From: an uncultured Kordiimonas sp. | Lineage (GTDB): Bacteria; Pseudomonadota; Alphaproteobacteria; Sphingomonadales; Kordiimonadaceae | DNA: 64,000 nt | Reading direction: 5' to 3' | Assembly (NCBI GenBank): GCA_947492375.1 | Contig: CANLMI010000002.1 | Location: forward strand, 1-64,000 | Shown here: positions 8,315 to 16,371 of the stretch, piece by piece | Layout of the letters: every line of letters starts with the position of its first letter | How positions within the stretch are numbered: position 1 is the first letter of the stretch | The notes under the pieces: generated by a model | Seen by the model: the letters and a program-made list of their open reading frames with translations, nothing else | Told to the model about the DNA's origin: nothing | Database searches by the model: none | Position numbers and translations under genes: made by a program

Positions 8315-10498
8315 TTAAATCTTTTGAGAAAGGATTATTGGTCGCAGCGCCCGGGCAGTCCAGGCATCAAGATCAATTGTTTCCGGAGCAACTTCTTCCG
8401 CTTTAGTACGAGCAAATTTTGCATCATCACCCCGCTCTTCAAATTCCTTCAAAAAGCCAGCATAGAGTGCCCAGTTTTCAAAGTTATCAGGCGTTATTTC
8501 TATCGCACGCTCGAATGCTTCTTCAACAAGTGCAGAATCTGCCTGCATCATGAAAAGATATTGACCATAAGCGCGCCATGCATCTGCATTATCGCTGTCA
8601 ATCTCAAGCGATCGTTCGAAATGATCACGCGCGGCATCCCTGCGCCCCTGTACAAAACGAATCAACCCAATATCCTGATCAACCGTTCCACACGCATTAT
8701 CGAGCGTTTGCGCCCGCAAAAGCGCCTCTTCTGCATCTTCAATGTTGCCGATATCATAAAGAAGCATACAGCCATACTCATGCCAGGCAAAATGGTCATC
8801 CGGCGATAAGGTAACAGCCTTATTCAAAAGCTCAACAGCTTGCGCACTATCAGGTTCAACATATCGCATCATGCGACCAACCAAAGCACAAGCATAAGCG
8901 CTTTCCGCTTCCAGTTCGATAAGTTGCATCGCCTCGTTAATGACTAAGTCCGGCCGATACAGGCCAAATTGTGCCAGCCACACAATATCATAAAGCGCCG
9001 TAACATGGTCTGGTTTTAACTCTAGCGTTTTGGATAAAGCTTCCCAGGCTTTTTCCATCTTTTCCTGATGATAAAGCGCTAATTGGCCAAGCTTGTGCCA
9101 AGCCCACGTATAATCAGGGCTGAGTTTAATAGCTGTTCGCAAATGTTTCTCAGCTTCATCCAGATTTGACCCAAGTTCAAATAAGACAGCACCGAGATAT
9201 GCATGTGCCCAATCATAATTGGGGTCAGCGCGCAGGGCAGCACGCAACCATTTCTCAGCATTATCCGCATTACGTTTCGCCAAATAATAGATTTGCGCTA
9301 AATGGGTAAGCGACCAAGCACTATCAGGTGCCAGTTCACAAGCTTTGGTCAAAAGTTCGACACCTTCGTCAATATCCCCTGCTTTTTCCCAGCGCAACCA
9401 CCCAAGGCGCGTTAAAACATCATGATCAAACGGTGTAATTTTCAATAAGCGTCGATAATATTTTTCGGCAATCGTGAAATCATGTAATTCATTATGATAT
9501 AGAATACCAATTCTTCGCATCGCAGCAGTGTCATCGCCGTCCAACTCTAAAACACGCTTATAGTAAACGAGTGCTTTTCTTGGTTGCATCAATTGTTCAT
9601 CATAGAGTGCAGCCAAATTGAAAAGCGCAGGAATATCACCGACATCAAGTTCGATAGCTTTTAAAAAGGCACGTTCTGCTTTCTTGGCGCAATTCTCTTT
9701 TATATACCGGACAAGGCCAAGGTGAAAATATGCCCACTGATACTCTGGCCACAGCCGAACCGCTTCTTCAAGCGCTTGTTCTGCCTCGTCATAAGCCTCG
9801 TTTTGACGGTAAAGACTCCAGCCCAGCCAACCATAATAATAGCATTCTTTTGGGTCCAGACTTATCGCATGCCTAAGCATCGCCTGCCCTTCGTCTGCGC
9901 GCCCCATAAAGTCAGCAAGCATAATACCGAGTTTCCCCCAAACCCAGTCATCTGTGGGGTCTTCTTCCAATGCACGACGATAAGCGCTCTCAGCCTCATC
10001 ATATTTTTGAAGATGGACACTTAAAAGGTGCCCATATTGAGCCCAAACCCATGTGTCGCTTGGGTCCAACTCAATAACATATTCCCAATTTTTTTCAGCG
10101 CGATCCCAATTTTGCTTGGCCTCCGCAAGCTTGGCCTCGGTAATAGCTTCATGCTTATGATCAACCCCTGCCATTTGTGGCGGTTGAATAAGTTTTTTTG
10201 CTCGCTTTGGGGAAGCTGTTGCCCGCATGCTTAGGGCTTCGATTGCCCCTTCGGCTTCTTCAAGACTGGGTTCTATATCCAGCGCTTGCTTATAAGCACT
10301 TGCAGCTTCGCCGCGTTTACCTGGCTGCAAGACCAAAATATTACCCAGAAGTTGCCAAGCCTCTGCATTCTTGGGCACAAGGCTTATGACCGCACGTACA
10401 GTCGTCTCTGCGGCGTCTAACACGCCGTCCGATAATTGACGCTTTGCAAGCTCAAGAAATTCTTGAGCCGTAACTGATATGTCTGCCTTAATAGCCAT
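8315..10498 (-). CDS. Large tetratricopeptide-repeat protein
   Basis: This protein of about 727 residues is made almost wholly of TPR units (pattern W-x-x-L/Y-G ... A-x-x-x-x ... P). There are roughly 18-19 of them, for example AWQLLGNILVLQPGKRGEAASAY, WVWAQYGHLL and WAWHKLGQLALYH. It has no signal peptide, membrane helix or catalytic domain, so it is probably a cytoplasmic scaffold. The units repeatedly place Trp at TPR position 4. The ATG at 10498 is preferred to a GTG at 10510. It lies downstream of zur on the same strand, separated by 126 bases containing three copies of ACCAGTAT, which argues for its own promoter. The exact role is unknown. Confidence 0.85.
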   Translation of the reverse strand: MAIKADISVTAQEFLELAKRQLSDGVLDAAETTVRAVISLVPKNAEAWQLLGNILVLQPGKRGEAASAYKQALDIEPSLEEAEGAIEALSMRATASPKRAKKLIQPPQMAGVDHKHEAITEAKLAEAKQNWDRAEKNWEYVIELDPSDTWVWAQYGHLLSVHLQKYDEAESAYRRALEEDPTDDWVWGKLGIMLADFMGRADEGQAMLRHAISLDPKECYYYGWLGWSLYRQNEAYDEAEQALEEAVRLWPEYQWAYFHLGLVRYIKENCAKKAERAFLKAIELDVGDIPALFNLAALYDEQLMQPRKALVYYKRVLELDGDDTAAMRRIGILYHNELHDFTIAEKYYRRLLKITPFDHDVLTRLGWLRWEKAGDIDEGVELLTKACELAPDSAWSLTHLAQIYYLAKRNADNAEKWLRAALRADPNYDWAHAYLGAVLFELGSNLDEAEKHLRTAIKLSPDYTWAWHKLGQLALYHQEKMEKAWEALSKTLELKPDHVTALYDIVWLAQFGLYRPDLVINEAMQLIELEAESAYACALVGRMMRYVEPDSAQAVELLNKAVTLSPDDHFAWHEYGCMLLYDIGNIEDAEEALLRAQTLDNACGTVDQDIGLIRFVQGRRDAARDHFERSLEIDSDNADAWRAYGQYLFMMQADSALVEEAFERAIEITPDNFENWALYAGFLKEFEERGDDAKFARTKAEEVAPETIDLDAWTARALRPIILSQKI

Positions 10499-10532
10499 AG
10501 GAAAGAGCACTTATACTGAGACGAGGTAAAAA

Positions 10533-10596
10533 ACCAGTATATTATTGTATGATGTTTTTATTAAAACTGTATATGACCAGTATTACAAACCAGTAT
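10533..10596. promoter_or_regulatory. Triple ACCAGTAT repeat upstream of the TPR gene
   Basis: The octamer ACCAGTAT occurs three times in the same orientation, at 10533-10540, 10576-10583 and 10589-10596, inside the AT-rich gap upstream of the minus-strand TPR gene. Three exact copies within 64 bases suggest an iterated protein-binding site. No regulator is known. Confidence 0.4.
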
Positions 10597-10624
10597 TTAC
10601 AACCTTATATAGTTACTTAACTTA

Positions 10625-11098
10625 CTAAGCAGCTTTTTTCGAACCACTACAATTCGAACACAGCCCATGCAGTTCCAATGTCTGACGGTCAATTGCAAAA
10701 TTAGCATTATCCGCAGCACCCAACACCGCTTGGTCCAGCGCTGGAGAGCTCATTTCCTGCACAGTTTCACACTTATCACAAATAAGGAATTGGCTGATAT
10801 GTGTATCTTCAGGATGAATACAACCTACGTAGGCATTAAGCGATTCAATCTTATGAACCAGCCCTTCTTCCATTAAAAAATCAAGAGCCCGATAAACCGT
10901 TGGTGGCTTCGCAGATCCCCCCTGCTTTGCTAACTGGTCAAGAAGATCATACGCCTTAACTGCTGTATGCCCTTGCCAAACCATTTCAAGTATTTGGCGC
11001 CGCAGTTTTGTAAAACGCGATCCGCGCTCCATGCAAATTTTTTCGGCTTTTGCAATAGCATCTTCAATACATGCGCCATGATCGTGTGAATGTGTCAC
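10625..11098 (-). CDS. zur: Fur-family zinc uptake regulator
   Basis: Zn-dependent transcriptional repressor of the Fur superfamily, about 157 residues. The N-terminus HSHDHGACIEDAI is typical of alphaproteobacterial Zur. The winged helix (KLRRQILEMVWQGHTAVKAYDLLDQL...PPTVYRALDFLMEEGLVHKIES) is followed by metal-ligand motifs HPEDTHISQFLICDKC and a C-terminal HGLCSNC. The two CxxC pairs match the structural zinc site. The GTG at 11098 gives the best family fit; longer readings only add unlikely sequence. It is divergent from a small exported protein and a ZnuD-like receptor, the classic setting for a zinc regulator. Confidence 0.9.
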   Translation of the reverse strand: MTHSHDHGACIEDAIAKAEKICMERGSRFTKLRRQILEMVWQGHTAVKAYDLLDQLAKQGGSAKPPTVYRALDFLMEEGLVHKIESLNAYVGCIHPEDTHISQFLICDKCETVQEMSSPALDQAVLGAADNANFAIDRQTLELHGLCSNCSGSKKAA

Positions 11099-11167
11099 AA
11101 TTGTACCTCGTAATATATTTAAATCACTATAACCTGTTCGTTTGGAAGATTCTAGTCTTGACAGACA

Positions 11168-11180
11168 GTTACATAATAAC
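11168..11180. promoter_or_regulatory. Candidate Zur operator
   Basis: GTTACATAATAAC lies in the 157-base gap between zur and the divergent exported protein gene. Its arms GTTA/TAAC are dyad-symmetric around a 5-base centre, and the minus-strand reading (ATGTTATTATGTAAC) resembles AT-rich Zur boxes. The outer bases match poorly, so this is a tentative call based on position as much as sequence. Confidence 0.35.
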
Positions 11181-11255
11181 ATATGCCGATCTTGTTGATT
11201 AGTTTGATGTGAAAGAAACAGCATGTTGCTCAGACAACATAAAAATAAGAATATC

Positions 11256-11534
11256 ATGAGAGTTGTATTTTCAGCTCTTGCCTTCTTATTATTTGCTGTA
11301 CAGCTTTCAATATCGGCTCATGCTTCAGACCTGGAGCATGATATATTAAATGAGACATTAGATTGTAGCATTTGCAAATACTCTTTAAGCAAAGACGATC
11401 CAATACTCGATAGTCCACCATCGATAGATCGATCATACAGTGAAATTCCAACATCATACATTTCATTGCAACGGACTACTTCTTATTATCAACTGCCTGA
11501 TTATCATCAATCACGCGCCCCCCCACTTTTATAA
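11256..11534 (+). CDS. Small exported Cys-pair protein beside zur
   Basis: A 92-residue protein if started at the ATG at 11256, whose start gives a clean signal peptide (MRVVFSALAFLLFAVQLSISAHAS). The mature part is acidic at first, then holds a CSIC cysteine pair and a Pro/Ser/Tyr-rich tail. No named family is recognised. Similar short exported proteins are often found just upstream of zinc TonB receptors, and here it lies between zur and the ZnuD-like gene, so zinc-starvation expression is likely. An in-frame ATG at 11223 would only add a charged leader before the signal sequence. Confidence 0.6.
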   Translation: MRVVFSALAFLLFAVQLSISAHASDLEHDILNETLDCSICKYSLSKDDPILDSPPSIDRSYSEIPTSYISLQRTTSYYQLPDYHQSRAPPLL

Positions 11535-11697
11535 GTGACTGCGTAGTACCGTTCAAACCTACGCGCTCTATCAATAGTTTATTTGTATTTTCAAGGCTCC
11601 ATAGCCCAAATACATCTAAAGCTATCAGTTCCATGTAATTGTTTTCTCTTCAAATATTCGACTTTTGAATATGGCTAGAGATAAAGAAAGCTTAAAA

Positions 11698-13758
11698 ATG
11701 AAATATTATAGCTCAGCGGCAAGCATCCTTGCGATCACTATTGCGAACACCGCAATTGTAAACGCACAAAGCAGCACAGATCACAATGAACTAGAAGAAA
11801 TCATTGTATCCAGTCGCCCAATTAAAACCAATTCAACGGATATCGCTCAAGGTATAAGCATCCTGACTGGTGAAGAACTCGACCGACTTGGCAGTACAAC
11901 ACTTGGTGACACCCTTGACAGCTTACCGGGCATATCACAAACGGCGTTTGGTCCATCAGCTTCACGGCCGATTATTCGCGGCCTAAGTGGTGACAGAATC
12001 CGTATCCTTATCGCGGGTATTGGTACAATTGATGCTTCCACCACAAGTGTAGACCATGCTCTCGCTATTGATCCGGAGACTGCTGAGAAAATTGAAGTTC
12101 TACGTGGCCCTGCGACCTTGCTCTTTGGTAACAATGCTGCTGGCGGCGCCATTAACGTATTTGATGGCCGTATCCCAACACAAATCCCAGAAGGCGGTGT
12201 TGAGGGTCAGGCAAAGGCTGAATATGATACAAATGGTGATGAATTTAACACCACCGGCTCTATCACTTTTGCCCCTACAGACAACTTAGCTATCCATGCA
12301 GACATAAGTTATTTGGACCGCGGTGATATCGATATTCCTGGTTTCGCAACATCTGACGAACTTCGCGCACAATTAGAAGCTGAAGGCGAAGAAGTTGAAG
12401 AAGAAGAAGGCACAGTCGCGAGTACCGCCCAAGAAAGAACCGCTGGTTCATTTGGCGCCTCATACATCGGCGAAACTGGCTTCTTTGGCTTTAATGTTAG
12501 CTATTTTGAAAACGAATACGGCCTTCCTGTTACTGAAGAAGAAGAGGAAGAAGAAGGCGGAGAAGGTGGTGAAGAAGGCGAAGAAGAAGGTATTGCAATT
12601 GATCAAGAGCAATATCGCTTCGATCTTCTGGGCGAAGTTGAATCTGACTTCTTTATCTTTAGTAAAACAAAATTCCGGTTTGGCTATGCTGACTATGAGC
12701 ACGTCGAACTAGAAGGCGATGAAGTCGGCACATTATTCTCTAACGAAGGTTGGGAAGGCCGCGTGGAATTCGAACAAAAAGAAACCAATGGGCTGAGAGG
12801 TGCCTGGGGCTTCCAGATTCGCGACCGCGACTTCTCAGCGATTGGTGCAGAAGCATTTGTTCCGCCAAGCGATCAAGTTCAATGGGGTTTATTTGGACTA
12901 CAACAGTATGAAGACGGCCCATGGTTACTCGAAGCTGGCGCGCGTTTTGAACGTCAGTCAGTTGAAGTAGACACTACAGGTTTTGACGAAAATTATACTG
13001 GTGTCTCATTCTCTGGTTCCGCGATCTATAAGCTTGAAGACGATTGGCAGGTTTCTGTTGCTGGTTTCAGAACTGAAAGAGCACCAACCGTTGAAGAAAC
13101 TCAGTCAAATGGCCCACACCTCGCAACTGGCGTGTTTGAAATTGGTGATCCAAATCTTGAAGAAGAAACAGCATTAGGTTTTGAGGTTAGCCTTCAAAAA
13201 ACTGATGGCCCAATTACAGGGGCAGTGAACTTCTTCTACACTGACTATGATGATTTCATTTTTGAGAATTTTACTGGTGAAATTGAAGATGGCCTCCCTG
13301 TCGGCGTTTTCACTGCGACAGATGCTCGTTTCTGGGGGGTTGAAGGTGATTTCAACTGGCATGCATATGAAAATGGCGACGACTCGTTCCATATCAATGG
13401 TGGATTTGATTTTGTACGTGCTACCGATACAGACAATGATAACCCTCTTCCTCGTATTCCTGCATTTGCAGCAAGAATTGGTGGTATTTATCAGTCTACA
13501 AACTGGGATTTCCATACAACTGTCGAATGGACAGATAGCCAAAACCGTGTTGGCGCGTTCCAGTTACCAACAGATAGCTACTTCGACCTAACGGCTGGTG
13601 CGACTTACCACCCAATGGGACCAGAAGGACCAATTCATCTTTATGTAGAAGGTAAGAATTTGTTCGATGAGGAAATTCGTTTTGCAACAAGCTTCTTAGC
13701 ACAAACCGTTCCGGCTCCAGGTGCAAGAGTACGCTTTGGTGCAAAAGTAACATTCTAG
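11698..13758 (+). CDS. ZnuD-like TonB-dependent outer-membrane receptor with acidic loops
   Basis: This TonB-dependent receptor of about 686 residues starts with a signal peptide (MKYYSSAASILAITIANTAIVNAQ). The TonB-box-like EEIIVSS and the plug follow (GISILTGEELDRLGSTTLGDTLDSLPGI...RPIIRGLSGDRIRIL...EVLRGPATLLFGNNAAGGAINV), then a 22-strand-type barrel ending in ARVRFGAKVTF. The plug and the segment IAIDQEQYRFDLLGE match the ZnuD zinc-receptor group. ZnuD proteins normally have His/Asp-rich loops, but here the loops at 12366-12412 and 12532-12592 are almost pure Glu/Gly. It follows zur and a small exported protein, which supports a metal-uptake role. An alternative start is the ATG at 11671. 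Confidence 0.88.
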   Translation: MKYYSSAASILAITIANTAIVNAQSSTDHNELEEIIVSSRPIKTNSTDIAQGISILTGEELDRLGSTTLGDTLDSLPGISQTAFGPSASRPIIRGLSGDRIRILIAGIGTIDASTTSVDHALAIDPETAEKIEVLRGPATLLFGNNAAGGAINVFDGRIPTQIPEGGVEGQAKAEYDTNGDEFNTTGSITFAPTDNLAIHADISYLDRGDIDIPGFATSDELRAQLEAEGEEVEEEEGTVASTAQERTAGSFGASYIGETGFFGFNVSYFENEYGLPVTEEEEEEEGGEGGEEGEEEGIAIDQEQYRFDLLGEVESDFFIFSKTKFRFGYADYEHVELEGDEVGTLFSNEGWEGRVEFEQKETNGLRGAWGFQIRDRDFSAIGAEAFVPPSDQVQWGLFGLQQYEDGPWLLEAGARFERQSVEVDTTGFDENYTGVSFSGSAIYKLEDDWQVSVAGFRTERAPTVEETQSNGPHLATGVFEIGDPNLEEETALGFEVSLQKTDGPITGAVNFFYTDYDDFIFENFTGEIEDGLPVGVFTATDARFWGVEGDFNWHAYENGDDSFHINGGFDFVRATDTDNDNPLPRIPAFAARIGGIYQSTNWDFHTTVEWTDSQNRVGAFQLPTDSYFDLTAGATYHPMGPEGPIHLYVEGKNLFDEEIRFATSFLAQTVPAPGARVRFGAKVTF

Positions 13759-13780
13759 AATATTTACTTGTATCTCCCTT

Positions 13781-13815
13781 GCCGGGCTACTCCTCCCCTA
13801 GCCCGGCTTCTTTTT
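13781..13815 (+). terminator. Rho-independent terminator after the TonB receptor gene
   Basis: GCCGGGCTA (13781-13789) pairs perfectly with TAGCCCGGC (13799-13807) around a 9-base C-rich loop and is followed by TTCTTTTT. It ends the receptor transcript 23 bases after the stop codon. Confidence 0.92.
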
Positions 13816-13837
13816 GGCTGGATATACCCAGAATACT

Positions 13838-15145
13838 CTAAGTTTTTAATAGCTCGAGCACTGCTTCTGTCATTGCCTCAACACCGCCCTTAAGCGTTGC
13901 TTCCCGGTCAGGTGCAAAAAACGGCGAATGCAAACTCGGAAGCTTCTTTTTGCCCTCCCCTGCTAACTTAACGTTTTCCGCACTAACACCGCCCAACCAA
14001 AACATTAAGCTAGGGATTTTAGGTTCAACACGACCAAAATGAGCAAAATCTTCAGCCCCCATAACTGGGCTTACTTTTTTAACACGGTCGCTTCCCAGTT
14101 TGCCGGTTAGTGAATTAAAAATACGCGTTGTTAATTCAGGATTATTGTATGTCGCCGGTGTCGACTCGCCAACAGTAACAACTGGCATCTTTTCTTCAGG
14201 CAAGCCAAACGAGATAGCCTGAGCACGAGCAATACGTTTAATCCCTGTAAGAATATTTTCACGCACATCATCTTTGTATGATCGCACAGTAATCTGCAAA
14301 TGAGCACCATCCGATATAATATTATGCTTTGTTCCTGCATGTATGGAACCCACGGTTACCACAGCAGCATCCAAAGGCGACGTTTCCCGCGATACAAGTG
14401 TTTGCAGTGCCACAACAATATGAGACGCTAAAACAATAGGGTCTTTTGTCGTGTGCGGATAAGCGCCGTGCCCACCAATCCCTTTAACAGCAATATCCAC
14501 TGAATCAACATTTGCAAGCGCATAACCATCAACCATGCCAACAGTACCTGCTTCCATTGTCGCATTAACATGAAGCGCAACATTATAATCAGGCCGTGGG
14601 AACTTTTCAAAAAGCCCCTCATCGATCATAGCAACAGCGCCTAAAACACGCTCTTCAGCAGGCTGGCCAACCATAACAAGCGTACCTTGCCATTTGTCGC
14701 GCATTGCAACCAACCGCCGCGCGGCCCCGACAAAACTAGTCATATGAACATCATGACCACATGCATGCATGACAGGAACTGTGTTACCATTATCATCAAC
14801 AGTGGTTACTTTACTGGCAATATCGAGGCCTGTTTGTTCCAACACTGGCAAACCGTCCATATCGGCACGAACTAACACCGTAGGCCCGTCACCATTTTTC
14901 ATTACACCGACGAGGCCGTAACCACCAAAGTTTTCTGTAACGTCAAACCCAATATCCCGAAGCTCTTTCGCGATCCGGGCCGAGGTTTGCTTTTCCTGTA
15001 AACTGATCTCAGGGTTTTGATGAAGGTATGTGTATAAATCAGATAAATATGGGTAATCTTTATTGATTTCACCCTTTAAATCTTCTGCTGCACCAGAAAA
15101 CGTTATAGCAGCAGACAGTATCGTACCCAGTATCATCCCTTGCAT
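13838..15145 (-). CDS. Exported M20-family amidohydrolase
   Basis: This 435-residue metallopeptidase of the M20D (hippurate/N-acyl amino acid hydrolase) group begins with a signal peptide (MQGMILGTILSAAITFSGAA), so it acts in the periplasm or outside. The dinuclear metal-site segments are visible: RADMDGLPVLEQTG, HACGHDVHMTSFVGAA, GQPAEERVLGA and, near the end, MGAEDFAHFG. A dimerisation (lid) domain follows GIGGHGAYPH. It should release amino acids from N-acylated or small peptide substrates. It stands alone, convergent with the receptor gene and separated from it by the terminator. Confidence 0.92.
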   Translation of the reverse strand: MQGMILGTILSAAITFSGAAEDLKGEINKDYPYLSDLYTYLHQNPEISLQEKQTSARIAKELRDIGFDVTENFGGYGLVGVMKNGDGPTVLVRADMDGLPVLEQTGLDIASKVTTVDDNGNTVPVMHACGHDVHMTSFVGAARRLVAMRDKWQGTLVMVGQPAEERVLGAVAMIDEGLFEKFPRPDYNVALHVNATMEAGTVGMVDGYALANVDSVDIAVKGIGGHGAYPHTTKDPIVLASHIVVALQTLVSRETSPLDAAVVTVGSIHAGTKHNIISDGAHLQITVRSYKDDVRENILTGIKRIARAQAISFGLPEEKMPVVTVGESTPATYNNPELTTRIFNSLTGKLGSDRVKKVSPVMGAEDFAHFGRVEPKIPSLMFWLGGVSAENVKLAGEGKKKLPSLHSPFFAPDREATLKGGVEAMTEAVLELLKT

Positions 15146-15216
15146 TTTAAAACCCTTTTTCTCTTTGATAATTTTTTCTAGCCCGTCCCCCCCGGCAAAC
15201 TAGGTAACCTTGTATA

Positions 15217-16371
15217 TTATGCCAATCCACTACCTTTAGGCGCGAGCGTAACATGACGATGCGTTGCCGCAGACAATATCAAGCCATAAGCAATACACCA
15301 GGTTAACATCGCTGACCCACCGTAGGACACGAGCGGTAATGGCACCCCCACAACTGGTAATAGCCCCATAACCATTCCAACATTAATAAAAACATACAAG
15401 AATAATGTGATAGATAATCCAGCTGCTAACAGGCGCGCAAATTGACTTCTGCAAGCAATACCTATTAAAATCCCGTATCCAAGAACAATTCCATACATGG
15501 TAAGCAGTATTAATCCACCTAACAAACCAAACTCTTCCGCCAATACAGTGAATATAAAGTCGGTTTTCATTTCAGGTAAAAAATTCAACTGGCTTTGCGT
15601 TCCTTGCAAAAAGCCCTTACCGAACAAGCCACCAGAACCAGCCGCAATTTTAGCCTGAGTGATTTGATACCCCGCCCCCAAAGGATCAGACTCCGGATTT
15701 AAAAAGGTCAAAACCCGCTGCTGCTGATAGGGTTTCATCAGCTGCCATACAACTGGAATAGCTGCCAGAATTGCACCAGCAGCAGAAATGAATAACCATT
15801 TCGATAAGCCTGCCATGAAAATAATTGCAGCACCGCCTGCAACAATCATTAATCCAGTACCCAAGTCAGGTTGAATAACAACCAACCCTACAGGCAATAA
15901 AATTAAAAAACCCGGTATAACGAGATTTATAAACCGCTTACTCTGCTCAAAATCCCTGCTGTGATAATAACGAGCAAGCGCCATCACAGTTGCAATTTTC
16001 ATTAATTCTGATGGCTGTAGGCGCATAAAACCAATATCTAACCATCGTTGCCCCCCCATTCCGGTGGCTCCGATCAATTCAACAGCGATTAAAAGTGCTA
16101 ATCCAGCAAACCATGCAGGGTAAGCCAGAGCCATCCAAACACGAATATCTGTAACAGCAATCCCAATCATCAAAACGATCGCAGCTCCAAATCTGATCGC
16201 CTGCCTTGATGCCCAAGGGTCCCATTCTCCGCCTGCTACCGAATACAGGATAGAAAAACCAGTACCGGCAATCGCAGCTATTACAAATACAACAAACCAG
16301 TTTAAGCCAGCAATCCGTTGGAAAACATTCTTATTCACGCGGCGAGGGCCAAACATCCGTGTGGTGCCCAT
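15217..16371 (-). CDS. rodA: Peptidoglycan glycosyltransferase RodA (SEDS family)
   Basis: Polymerises lipid II into glycan strands for side-wall elongation, paired with PBP2. The 384-residue inner-membrane protein has about ten transmembrane helices and SEDS signatures: QPDLGTGLMIVAGG, LTFLNPESDPLGAGYQITQAKIAAGSGGLFGKGFLQGTQSQLNFLPEMKTDFIF, and PLPLVSYGGSAML near the end. It contains the conserved Asp after FLPE-x-K-T. Its start overlaps the mrdA stop by one base (TAATG), so translation is coupled. Last gene of the rod-shape operon. Confidence 0.97.
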   Translation of the reverse strand: MGTTRMFGPRRVNKNVFQRIAGLNWFVVFVIAAIAGTGFSILYSVAGGEWDPWASRQAIRFGAAIVLMIGIAVTDIRVWMALAYPAWFAGLALLIAVELIGATGMGGQRWLDIGFMRLQPSELMKIATVMALARYYHSRDFEQSKRFINLVIPGFLILLPVGLVVIQPDLGTGLMIVAGGAAIIFMAGLSKWLFISAAGAILAAIPVVWQLMKPYQQQRVLTFLNPESDPLGAGYQITQAKIAAGSGGLFGKGFLQGTQSQLNFLPEMKTDFIFTVLAEEFGLLGGLILLTMYGIVLGYGILIGIACRSQFARLLAAGLSITLFLYVFINVGMVMGLLPVVGVPLPLVSYGGSAMLTWCIAYGLILSAATHRHVTLAPKGSGLA

